Source: Halicephalobus mephisto (Eukaryota > Nematoda > Chromadorea > Rhabditida > Panagrolaimidae). Taken from it: a stretch of 64,000 nt of DNA. Where the stretch lies: positions 62,001-126,000 of the forward strand of contig SWDT01000086.1 in assembly GCA_009193035.1 (NCBI GenBank), given 5' to 3'. The position numbers and the translations under genes were made by a program. Position 1 is the stretch's first letter; every line of letters begins with the position of its first letter. Below are positions 1-11,090 of the stretch, piece after piece. A model generated the notes under the pieces. The model searched no databases. It saw nothing but the letters and a program-made list of their open reading frames with translations, and was not told the origin of the DNA.

Positions 1-279
1 ATTCTGCGATAACACGAATTATTTTTTAATTGCTTTAGGCATTTTAATTTTTAAAATTTTATTATAATAATAATATATATAAAAAAAATTTCATATTGAT
101 TATCGATTTGGGAGAGGCAATTCCGGAAAAATTTTTTGATAATTTTTTGTACGAAAAACGTGTAATTTTTTGAGTGACGTAAAACAATCATAAAACTGTT
201 CACACCTTTGAAGGCCAGACTTTCCAACTTGGCCGATGGAATGCAGTCGATCGACGGAAGCCCTGCTCGGCGAAGACTT

Positions 280-1420
280 TCCCAAAACAAAAATGATTTT
301 TAAGTCATTTCAAGAATTCAAACTTGTAAAAATTTCTAGATGATATCAGAGTTGTTTCAGAAGTGATCGTTTTAAGGACTTGAAATCGTAAAAAACAGAA
401 ATAGGTTTGGAAATTACTTTTTAAGATCTTTTAAAATATTTAAAATAATAAAAATTCTATTTAAAATAAAAATTATCTAAAAATCGATCGTTTTAAGGAT
501 TCAAACTTGTAAAAATTTCTAGATAATATCAGAGTTGTTTCAGAAGTGATCGTTTTAAGGACTTGAAATCGTAAAAAACAGAAATAAATTCGAAAGTTAC
601 TTTTTAAAATCTTTTAAAACATTTAAAATAATAAAAATTCTATTTAAAGTAGAAATTACCTAAAAATCGATCGTTTTAAGGATTCAAATTTATAAAAAAC
701 TTCAGTAAAAACAGAAATAAGTTTGGAAATTACTTTTTAAGATCTTTTAAAACATTTAAAATAATAAAAATTCTATTTAAAGTAGAAATTACCTAAAAAT
801 CGATCGTTTTAAGGATTCAAACTTGTAAAAATTTCTAGATGATATCAGAATTGTTTCAGAAGTGATCGTTTTAAGGACTTGAAATTGTAAAAAATTTTAA
901 TAAAAACAGAAATAGGTTTGGAAATTACTTTTTAAGGTCTTTTAAAATATTTAAAATAATAAAAATTCTGTTTAAAATAAAAATTACCTAAAAATCGATT
1001 GTTTCAAGAATTCAAATTTGTAAAAAATTTCAGTAAAAACAGAAATAAGTTTGGAAATTACTTTTTAAAATCTTTTAAAACATTTAAAATTACAAAAATT
1101 CTGTTTAAAATAAAAATTATCTAAAAATCGATCGTTTTAAGGACTTGAAGTCGTAAAAAACTTCTAATAAAAATAAAAGTTGTTTCAAAAATTATTTTTT
1201 GAGATCTTTTAAAATATTTAAAATTATAAAAATTAAAATTAAAATTAAAAATTTCTTAAAAAATTCGAATTTTATAAATTCCAATTAAAATCGAAAATTT
1301 TTAAAAATGATTTTTTTAAAACTTTAAAAATTCAAAATCGTAAAAATTCCACCTAAAATTAAAATTTTCTCAGAAGTGATTATTTCGAAATCATTTAAAA
1401 TTTAAAATTTAAAATTTAAA
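280..1420. repeat. AT-rich tandem array, unit about 150-200 bp
   Basis: Several diverged copies follow one another, each carrying the phrases ATCGATCGTTTTAAGGA, CTTGTAAAAATTTCTAGAT and ATTACTTTTTAAGATCTTTT. The copies vary in length by loss of inner segments. No gene is seen in positions 1-2800; the few open frames there are low-complexity. Confidence 0.75.
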
Positions 1421-3089
1421 ATTTAAAATTTAAAAATTTAAAATTTAAATCGAATTTAAAAAATTTTCAAAGAACATTGAAAATCCAGAATCATAAAAAT
1501 TCCATTTAACGTAAAAAAAATTCAAAAAAGCTGTTTCGAAAGCATTTGAAGAATTTAGACCTCCGAAAATTCCAAATATAACTAAATTAAAGAAATTTTA
1601 AAAATTTTAAAAATAAAAAATTGAAATTTTTGAAATTATCTAAAAAATTCGGCTTTTTAGAAATTCTTAAAAAATCAGATTTCTCTAAAAAAAACAAATT
1701 TTAAGGTGATCTATGAAATGTGAAATTTCGATCAAGGTTATATTGATTAAAAAGTAGTTATTTTGAAACTATCTGAGGAATTTGGCTTTCCTGAAATTTC
1801 CAATAAGACCTGACAGGTGAGTTCTGAGATAAGAGACGCCAATTGCGCTCGTGATTTCTCCAGAAGTGGACTAATCTCGGAATGTTTTTAGAGAAAGCCG
1901 ATTGTGATAAAAACCAAAAATGGCTCATAAAATTGATCAATTTAAGCGATCAAAATTTATTTATTTTTTTCGAATTTTGAAGGATCATTTAAACTGTCAA
2001 ATTTTTTTTTCGAAAAAATGTCAAAATTTTTTTTAAAAAATAAAAAATTTTTATTTGTGAAATTTTGTGAAAAATTTTTTCGAAATGAATCAGGAAGCTT
2101 TTTGGCGAAAAAAAATGAATCATTATTGAAAATGATTTTCCTGACCCAAAAAGCGACAAAACGGGCAACTTGTCGTTGTTGTGAACTTGACCGATCCATC
2201 TTCCAACCGAGACCAAGAACGGGTTCTTGGGACAAAATTATCAAAAAAACATATTTTATATAAAAATAAAAAAATAAAATTTAAAATAAAAATTTAAAAA
2301 TTTAAAATAAAATTTAGAATTTTAAATAAAAATGAAAATTTAAAAATTTAAAATTAAATTTAGAATTTAAAAATAAAAAAAATTTAAAATAAAAATGAAA
2401 ATTTAAAAATTGAAAATGAATTTTAATAATTTTACAATTTTCTATGACATCATATTAATTTTAAATTTTAAAAGAAAATTAAGACAAAATTACCAAAAAA
2501 ACATATTTTATATAAAAATAAAAAAATAAAATTTAAAATAAAAATGAAAATTTAAAAATTTAAAATTAAATTTAGAATTTAAAAAATTTAAAAAATTAAA
2601 TTTAAAAATAAAAAAATTTAAATTTAAATTTAAAAATTCTACGAAATTTTGTTTTTTTGAAATTTCTTAAAATTTCAGAATTTTTCAATGGATTCTGAAA
2701 TTTTGAAACTTTTATAAAATCTTCAAAAATTTCAAAATTTTCCACGAAATTCAAAAAAATCTCAAAGTTCTAATTTTAAATACAATCAGAAAAATCAACA
2801 GGACCAAATTCTTTCGGAAAAACAAACAATTTTAATCTTTTTTAATTTAAAAATGTGACTCGCTTCCGATCGCGTGCTTCGATTTGGGAGTTTTTTTAAA
2901 GGAATGTTTTGGAAAGACTGGCCAATTTGCGCATCTTCAATGCGAAAAAACAGCGGGAGTCTCAAGTGGCAATCGGTCCGCCATTTTCGTCTTGACTGGT
3001 CTGTATTTTAACTGGTCCGTCACGGTCAGGTCGTCATTCAGAAAAAGGTGTAACTGCCGAAAAAAAAGAATGACTGACCAAGGAGAAAT

Positions 3090-3535
3090 TTCCTTTTCGG
3101 CATTGTGCGACGAAAAAGAAACTTTATTTTTGGCATTCTGTGACAAAAAAAAGTTTTATTTTTGGCGTTGTGTGACTAAAAAGAAACTTTAATTTTGGCA
3201 TTCTGTGACCAAAAAAAGTTATTTTTTGGCGTTGTGTGACTAAAAAGAAACTTTATTTTTGGCATTCTGTGACAAAAAAAAGTTTTTTTGGCATTTTGTG
3301 ACAAAAAGAAATTTCAATTTTGGCATTTTGTGACAAAAAGAAACTTCAATTTTGGCGTTGTGTGACAAAAAAGAAACTTCAATTTTGGCGTTGTGTGACT
3401 AAAAAGAAACTTTAATTTTGGCATTCTGTGACCAAAAAAAGTTATTTTTTGGCGTTGTGTGATCAAAAAAAGTTTTATTTTTGGCATTCTGTGACTAAAA
3501 ATAAACTTAAATTTTGGCATTATGTGACGAATCAA
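3090..3535. repeat. minisatellite of about 32 bp
   Basis: More than a dozen units of the type TTTTGGCATTCTGTGAC followed by an A-rich spacer and GAAACTT. Some units read GCGTTGTGTGAC instead of GCATTCTGTGAC, so at least two unit variants alternate. The array is open in a minus frame only because of its composition; no protein is inferred. Confidence 0.85.
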
Positions 3536-3829
3536 TCAATCGTTTCAAAAATCGGAGCAATTTGAAAAAATTCCAGAGCATTATTTCGCGTTTAATGAGC
3601 TTATATTTCTTCCGTCAGTCTCTCGATCTGAAATACAATTTTGCAAACAGCAGAAATGAGAAAATTCTTTTTGTTCCGCCAATCTTCTCGCGCGAATGTT
3701 TGTTGACAATTTTACGAGAAGGAAAAGACGGCAACTTTGATCAAAATCCAAAGAACGAATACAGTTCAGGTCCCGAAACGAATGCCCGAATGACGCTTAA
3801 TCCACCTTCGATCTAAATTCAAAAATGAA

Positions 3830-5260
3830 AGGAATTCAACTTTCAACGCAAACGTCTGGATGGCGTTTGATTGAAATCCAAAAGTTCAGTTCTCGACACG
3901 AATGTCTGAATCATTATTTATATTCGAAAATCTAAAAGTTTTGGTTCTAGCACGAATGTATTAATCATGACCCATCCAACTTTGATCAATATTGAAAAAC
4001 CTAAAAGTTCAGTTCTCACCACGAATGTTTGAATCATGATTTATATTCGAAAATCCAAAAGTTTTGGTTCTAGCACGAATGTCTGAATCATTATTTATAT
4101 TCGAAAATCTAAAAGTTTTGGTTCTAGCACGAATGTATTAATCATGACCCATCCGACTTTGATCAATATTGAAAAATCCAAAAGTTCAGTTCTCACCACG
4201 AATGTGTGAATCATGATTTATATTCGAAAATCCAAAAGTTTTGGTTCTAGCACGAATGTCTGAATCATTATTTATATTCGAAAATCTAAAAGTTTTGGTC
4301 CTAGCACGAATGTATTAATCATGACCCATCCGACTTTGATCAATATTCAGAAATTAAACATATTTTAATTTTAGGTACAAAAACCCAACTTATAACCAGA
4401 TTAATTTTGATCAAAAATCAAAAAATGAAAAGTTCAATTCTTAGCAAGAATATTTGAACAATGACGATTTGATTTTAATCTAAATTTAAAAAATGAAAAG
4501 AATTCAACTTCCGACAGATGTCTGGATGATGTTTGATCCAACTTTGATCAAAATCCAAAAAATGAAAAATTTAGTTCTCAACACGAATATTTAAGTAATA
4601 ATTAATTTAATTATTATCAATATTAAAAAAGTTAAAATTTAGTTCTCAACACGAATATTTAAATAATAATTAACTATAATCAATATTTAGAAATCAAAAA
4701 TTTAGTTCTCAACACGAATGTTTGAATAACAATGATTAACTTAACTATAATCAACATCCAAAAAATGAAAAAATCCAACTTTCGATATAGATACCTAAGT
4801 AGTAATTAATCCAACTTTAGTTAAAAAATTAAAGAACAAAAAAAGTTCGACTCTCAATACAAACACATAACTGATGAATAATTTCACTTTGATTACAATC
4901 TAGGGAATGATATGACTTCAGTTCTTGATAGTGTGTTTCGATGACGTAATTCAACTTTGATGAAAATTCAAAGAATAAAGAAAAATAAAACTTTCGGAAC
5001 GAATACATACTTGATGAATGATTTAAGTTTGTTCTTAATCTAAAAACAAAAAAGATTAATTTTTAATGTAAATACTTAGATAACAAACGGCTCAATTTTG
5101 TTTGAGTTTCAAAGACCAAAAGAAGTTCAACTTTCGACACGAATATTTAGCTATTGACAAGTTTACTTTTGATTAGAATTTAAAGAAGAATTTAGTTGTC
5201 AACACAATTGTCTGAATGACAAATAATTCAAGCTTTGTTGAAATTCCAATGAGGAAATAA
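3830..5260. repeat. decayed tandem array with CACGAA core
   Basis: Units of about 60 bp are organised into a longer repeat of about 180 bp. Each carries a phrase like TTCTCACCACGAATGTNTGAATCA followed by ATTCGAAAATCCAAAAGTT; the cleanest copies lie at 3900-4350. Copies decay progressively towards 5260. The same core (TCTCRACACGAA) recurs elsewhere in the window. Confidence 0.75.
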
Positions 5261-5270
5261 GTTCAGTTTT

Positions 5271-5875
5271 ACACGCCAAAAATAATTCTAATGTACCGGT
5301 AAATTAATTGAAGATGATGTATAAGTGCGCTATGTTCAATGTATCAAGATAAAACATTATATATCTGATACATCAGAACCGTTTCAATGTATAGATACGT
5401 TATATACTATATATCGTTTTTGTATACATAAGAAATAGATCTAATATATCGGTACATAACCTGAGCATAATGTATAAATGTATTATGTTCAATATATCAA
5501 GATATAAAACATTATATATCTGATACATCAGAACTGTTTCAATGTATAGATACGTTATATACTATATATCGTTTTTTATACATAAGAAATAGTTCTGATG
5601 TATCGGTACATAACTTGAAGATGATGTATAAGTGCGCTATGTTCAATATACCAAGATATAAAATATTATATATCCGATACATCAAAACCGTTTCAATGTA
5701 TAGATACGTTATATACTATATATCGTTTTTGTATACATAAGAAATAGATCTAATGTGTCGGTACATAACCTGAGCATAATGTATAAGTGTGTTATATTCA
5801 ATCTGTTCGATGCGTTAAAGCCTTTTTAATGTATCAATAGATTATAGATCATATACCCTTTTTGTGTGCAGATAC
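5271..5875. mobile_element. TIR-bounded TA-rich array, two alternating unit types
   Basis: Four copies of a 150-160 bp unit begin with (C/T)CGGTACATAAC. They alternate between type A (TTGAAGATGATGTATAAGTG) and type B (CCTGAGCATAATGTATAA). The block starts near ACACGCCAAAAATA and ends at CCTTTTTGTGTGC, a short terminal inverted repeat shared with the other TA-rich blocks in the window. A reverse-complement copy lies at 34,670-34,980. Confidence 0.6.
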
Positions 5876-6460
5876 GAGTACTTCAATGAGAACTACTTTA
5901 ATTTTATTCGTGATTCAAAGAATAAAGAAGTTCAGCTTTTGACATAAATGATTGAATAACAGCCAATTCGTTTTTATGAAGGTTCCAATAATGAAAGAAA
6001 TTTGGTTTTCAAAACGAAAACCTGAATGAAAAAAATGAACTTTAATAGATGTTACACATTGCACGTTTTTAATAGTTTTAAATATTCTTAAGTTTGAACA
6101 AAAAGTATCTAAAGGTAATCGAATCAGTACATTCTGAGTTTGAAGTTAAAATTGAATATCGATCTTCACAATCTGGAGATTTAGAATACTGGACACTGAT
6201 CTTTGAAACTTTATAACTAAATAACGTTCAGCAAATTTCGCTCATTTCTAAAAAACAGCTACTCTTCGAGATCTCGAGTTTCTCTAAAGACACCAATTTT
6301 TGAAGTCATATCCGCAGGGGGGATTCTGAAGCTTATTAGTTTTCTTCATTAGCTCCGATACTACTTCCCCGGTTATTTCCACATACATATTGGACAAGCA
6401 AGTCATTTTATACCAGGTTTACTGTAGTCATAATCAAGACAACAGGAATGTACTGGGTCA

Positions 6461-7825
6461 TTATGGAAGAGTGAAAACCAAACAGTCCTATGAAAATGGA
6501 TAATTGTTATACTCTTTACTTTTTATGGTAATAGGAATAAATGCAGCATGTTTATTTTGTCTTACTTACAACAATTGTCACAATGGGCTTTTGAGGCCGG
6601 AGGGAAAAATGAGAATCGTTCTTATTTTGCACGATGTTCTTCAATAGTTGCCTGACTCGTTGATTGAAGACGAAGATGATGACGGAGTGGACACAAGTGA
6701 GGATTGTCATCATCCACAAAGTTACCATGCTTATCCACGGCTTCAAAGCTTCGTTAAAATTTAAATAAGGAAGATTGGCAAAAGCCACATTTTCCAGAAG
6801 CAAGATTCCACAAAGGAAAACACTTTGGACAAGAATCTGATATTCTGCCTTCATTGTTGAAGTGTCGGTAGAAGACAAACCGTACTTTAATCTTCCGCAA
6901 ATTTTAAATTTAGCTTCGAAGAAAATTGCAAAATAGGCTACTAATATGACATAAGGGACATAGCGGTTGTACCATTTGATGACCTAGAAATTGGACTTAT
7001 TAAGGAAATAAAAAGAACAAGAACCTTTTCTAATTCGTGGAAGAAGACAGGGGTCTCAGGATAGCATACATGACGAAACACAAATTCTATAAGGGAATTT
7101 AATTATTAAAAGTTGAACAAAAATTACTTTCAACAGCATCGAAGGTGTTGTAGCAGCCAATTGTGGGACTGAGCACACCGTAGATGATGAACAAGGTCCA
7201 GATGATCCCGATGATTATCCAGAGTCTAGAAGGTTTGAAAACGGATTCGTTGATGTTAGGGAGAAAGAAAATGAAGATTCTGTTGATCGTAAGCAAAGTG
7301 GTGAAGACGTTCAAAGCTCTGTAGGAAACTCGGTCAAAAGTGGAGAAAACAATTGTCAGGATTTCTGGATATATCTAAAGTTGAATGTCATCTTGTGTTT
7401 TTAACTGAAAAGACCCTACAGGTCCATTGGCATAGAGCGAGGGAATAGCGACGAGAACGTAGGCCACCAAAGCAATGAAGTTACATATCAGTAACTGCCA
7501 GGTGATGATGAAGAACGAAAAATTCTTCAGTTGTTGTCTTCCCTAAAAACTCCAACTTAATAGGAAAATTAACGATTACAGAAAAAAGCGTAAAAATTGT
7601 GAAATGCAACACAATCGTTACATTTTTCATGGATATTTGACATTTGTGACGAAAATTAAAACTTAATAGTGATGATTTCCATTTGTTGAAGGTTGAAAGT
7701 TACGCTTTTTTGTGTGTACTTACCTTGATCAAAGCTATCAAAACCAGAAGATTTGCAACGATCGAAAAGACCACTAGAAGAGACAATATCGACGCCCCAA
7801 TGTATCTGACTGTCGTGATCATCAT
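6461..7825 (-). CDS. serpentine-type 7TM chemoreceptor
   Basis: A G-protein-coupled receptor of the nematode serpentine superfamily, expected in the plasma or ciliary membrane of sensory neurons. Exons on the minus strand: 7825-7724, 7542-7420, 7374-7128, 7086-7025 and 6983-6570 with a short last exon 6487-6461; if the GTAAGT at 6569 is not used, exon 5 reads on to a stop at 6552. The protein is about 321-324 aa with seven hydrophobic stretches. TM1 is in exon 1 (SLLVVFSIVANLLVLIALIK). A typical post-TM3 motif LLTINRIFIFFLP and a C-terminal FNQRVRQLL follow TM7. The start is the first of two adjacent ATGs. The exon 4 donor (GTTCTT) is weak. The class (Srx, Srxa or related) is not resolved. 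No ligand can be inferred. Confidence 0.83.
7555..7725. mobile_element. short TIR element in receptor intron 1
   Basis: Intron 1 contains ACAGAAAAAAGCGTAAAA on one side and its near-complement TTACGCTTTTTTGTGTG on the other, about 150 bp apart. This is the structure of a non-autonomous TIR element. Its right end nearly abuts the splice donor of exon 1. Confidence 0.5.
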
Positions 7826-9086
7826 TATTAGTTGCAAATAGTTGAATTCGTTTGGATCTGGTCGGACTTATTATTATAAATAACTATGGACACGCTATAC
7901 AGAAAGAAAGCAAATCTAATTTCAAGGCGATAATGATCTCATGTTCACGACATGCAATGGCGTTACTATTGTTAAAAGTTCAAGAGATTAAGATCCCAAA
8001 GTCGGATTATGGTTTGCACAACTTTACGCAGAATTCTCAACCTTAAGTACAAGAGTTTAAACTATCTGAAAATGGCTCAATTTGAACATATGGATCATGT
8101 TTGTGGAAAATAATCAAAAAAGTCAATGATTATAAATCCAAAAACTAATATAAAAGTAGTAATAGAAAAATTCCAAAATTAGTAAACAAAAAACAAAATA
8201 AAATTAAAGTCTTGCAAAACTTTTGAAATAAATTATAGATATAGAAATTTCTATTATTCTAAATTTTCTTTGGCATTTATATTTTTATTATTTCGGTGGA
8301 AAATTAAAAAACAGTGATGCAAGCAGGAAGAAATTGTGCAACTAATTTTCCCAACATTGCCACTTTGCTCTGAGAATTTTTAAATACAAATTTCCATCTG
8401 GAAATTAGGAAAAATATCTATTAATAATACAACGACATAATTTTTTCTAAATAAAACCGACCAATGTTTTATTTTAGAAAATTATTTAAAAAATATATTA
8501 AAAATTATATTACAATCAATTTCTATATCAAGACCGAAGTTGTAATTAAAATGTAAAGAAAGCAATGTTGGATTTTGATCGCAAAATTGAAACAATTATA
8601 ACCTGATTAGGAAAGCGATTTTTAATCAAAGTAAAAGTCATCTGAATCGCCATAGTTCTATCAATACAAAACTATATCGGGAGTTCTAGTGCTGCAGAAA
8701 TCTGGATTTCTAGATTCAATACTCTTTTTGAACATTTTCCGCAAGTTTTTGTTACGGAAAATGCTCTCACGTAAAACTGTGTTGAAATTCGTCAACAATG
8801 ACAGTTCACGAAAGACAAAATGAGTACGGTGGATAAAGCAAAGTTGCATAACCCAGCTTATTCAACTTTTATATCACTTGTAGAACGTCTGGACACACAT
8901 CATGGTGAATACGAAGAGGTCCTTTTTTATTCATCAATACTATGGAATTTTGTTTAACTTCCAGTAAATTTCCTTTAATTCCTTAGAGACTTTCTTTGCC
9001 GTCATTGTTTTATCATATGTCAAGGCATTATGATGAGTGATTCCTTCTGTAAACCACTGAACTATTATTAAATTGTTTTTCTACTA
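7826..9086. other. intergenic, no convincing gene
   Basis: This is AT-rich, largely unique sequence upstream of the receptor. Short open frames near 7852 (+) and 8661 (-) lack recognisable domains, consistent splice signals or family resemblance. A minus-strand open stretch at about 8958-9086 ends at the MITE described next. Confidence 0.5.
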
Positions 9087-9259
9087 CAATGGACTCGTGA
9101 TAAGTAGAACTTGAAGGGATTAGGATAACGGTTCATTTATGGCGATTTTTCAGTTATCGAATGTTCAACTTAGGGAACGTTAAAGATCAAATAACATTTC
9201 TGAATTCCATTTAACGCGATTTTCCACTTATCGAGCTTCCACTTATTGCGAGTCCACTG
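9087..9259. mobile_element. pogo-like MITE, 173 bp
   Basis: Inverted termini CAATGGACTCGTGATAAGT and the complement of CACTTATTGCGAGTCCACTG bound the element, flanked by a TA duplication on each side. The CARTGGACTCG start and TA target are typical of pogo/Tigger-type Tc1-mariner elements. There is no internal ORF, so it is non-autonomous. Confidence 0.75.
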
Positions 9260-9844
9260 TATATCTTTTTTACAAGCCATGTTGTGATTAAACTATTATG
9301 TAGATTATCTGTAATTATCTCACCAAATCGGTTCTTTATCGTATGTAATGATACAATTCAAAAAATCTTGTTTTTGTTGCATATGAACTACGTAAAGCAG
9401 ATATCATAACGCTGACTTTGTTGCGATCCTACAATTTGTAAAATTTCATTAATTCAGTTTTTTCTGTTGTATCTAAAAGTTCAACGACTATTTAATGGTT
9501 TATTATCAGTTCTTCTGTAAATCCCTTCACCGTCGTACAAAGATTAGCTTTCATTATGCCTTCGAAAACGCTATCGAGAACAAAAAATAATTGCTTCAAC
9601 TTCGAAACTATTATATCCACCATAGAATCTCTTATTAACTGTTAGGTGATACGTTGATTGACTGATTCATGATCAAATTCATAATTAATTTTCCCTACAG
9701 TATCTCCTTGCTATTTTTTATCTGAACTCAAAAAACTTGCGTTTTTGTATTTTAACTTTAAAATCTTGTAAAATAATCAGACTTAAAGGAAATTAAAAAG
9801 GAATAAAATTGTCATATAGAGCGAAATCCAAGCTTCATAATGGT

Positions 9845-10377
9845 ACATAGCATACTGTACTACACAAAAAGTACATATGATATGCAATGTACCGAATACA
9901 ATATGTTAATATCAATGTATTATATTTAGTGTATAGATATATTGGAACAGCTCTGATATATGAGATGCATTATATTTTATATGTCGGCACATTGTGTTCA
10001 ATGTACCAGCACATTGAATGATAATGTATCAAATATGTTTAATATATCGATACATTAAATACAACGCACTGATATTAGCTTAATACATCTGATAAATCAG
10101 AACCGTTTAATATACCATTTTGTGTGTGGTATCGATATATTAAAACAACTCTGATATGTTGTATATATCATTGAACGGTGCGAGCTATGATCGCCACCAC
10201 CACTCTTGGGACTATATAACCTTTCTATCTTAGAATAAAATCATCAGATCGAAAATACAAGAACTGCTGGCTCTAGTTTAATCATATTTAATGTATCGAT
10301 ACAGCATATTAATATCGACAGACTATATTTAATGTATCCAATACATCAAAAGCGTTTTAATGTACCTTGTATATAGT
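9845..10377. mobile_element. TA-rich array bounded by ACACAAAAA termini
   Basis: The block starts at TACACAAAAAGTACAT, and an inner copy of the end is TACCATTTTGTGTGTGG near 10,125. Inside are runs such as AATGTATCGATACATT and TCTGATAAATCAGAACCGTTT, the same family as at 5.3, 14.2, 34.7 and 52.7 kb. A solo LTR is inserted at its right end. Confidence 0.6.
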
Positions 10378-10562
10378 TGTTAATCCTTCGACGAGAAACT
10401 TTATTTATAATCAGTGTATTACAAAGAAATAGGATAATAAAAACAAGAACAGCAACTAGGATCCAACTCCATATATGAAAGCAACTACTACAAACATTCG
10501 CGTCGGCACCAAGGTTGCTTATTCAAGGACAACTTGGCAGCTAATGCACGCCTCTGTGAACA
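10378..10562. mobile_element. solo LTR, 185 bp, 5-bp TSD
   Basis: The segment begins TGTTAATCC and ends GTGAACA (TGT...ACA termini). It is flanked on both sides by ATAGT, a perfect 5-bp target-site duplication. It holds an AATAAA-type signal near 10,437. No internal retrotransposon sequence is left, so it is a recombined solo LTR; which superfamily it belongs to cannot be told from the LTR alone. Confidence 0.75.
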
Positions 10563-11090
10563 ATAGTACATGGTGTATTAGTAAAAATGAAGAAACTACC
10601 AAGTACAAAAAACCTAATATTACTTTTTTACAACTAAAGTAATTTCATAAATATGTTTAAATAAATCAAAAATATATGCAATCTACGAAATCTTGCTCAA
10701 CAAAACCGTCTCTTATCTCAACACCAAAATTGAATTATCAGATTTGTTTTTTAACTTTTTATTCCTATATCGCACAATCAAATTTTTACAACAAATTACA
10801 ATTTAAATTTATATAATTCAATTCTAATTGTCGTTTCCTTTGACCCAGCTTTCCAGTTGGATTCGTGCCTAGGGGGCAGCACGGATTGGAGAGAAAGTGA
10901 TGTTGTTTTTTAATTTTAATTTAAAAATCCAAAGTTTTTGCGAAAATTGATTGATTACTTTTTATGCCAAGAAGGCTATTCTTGTCGGTTCTATTTGCTC
11001 AAGCCCGTTCTGAAATGAAATTGAGTGCCGCTTTCGAGAGAAAACGGAATCCTAAATTGGGTTCTTCACATTCTTGTTTCTCAATTTTCA

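Noticed and set aside
2018..2263. 81-codon Lys/Phe-rich plus-strand frame and its minus-strand partners
   Set aside because: The composition follows A/T-rich repeat DNA. The frames overlap on both strands and have no recognisable motif.
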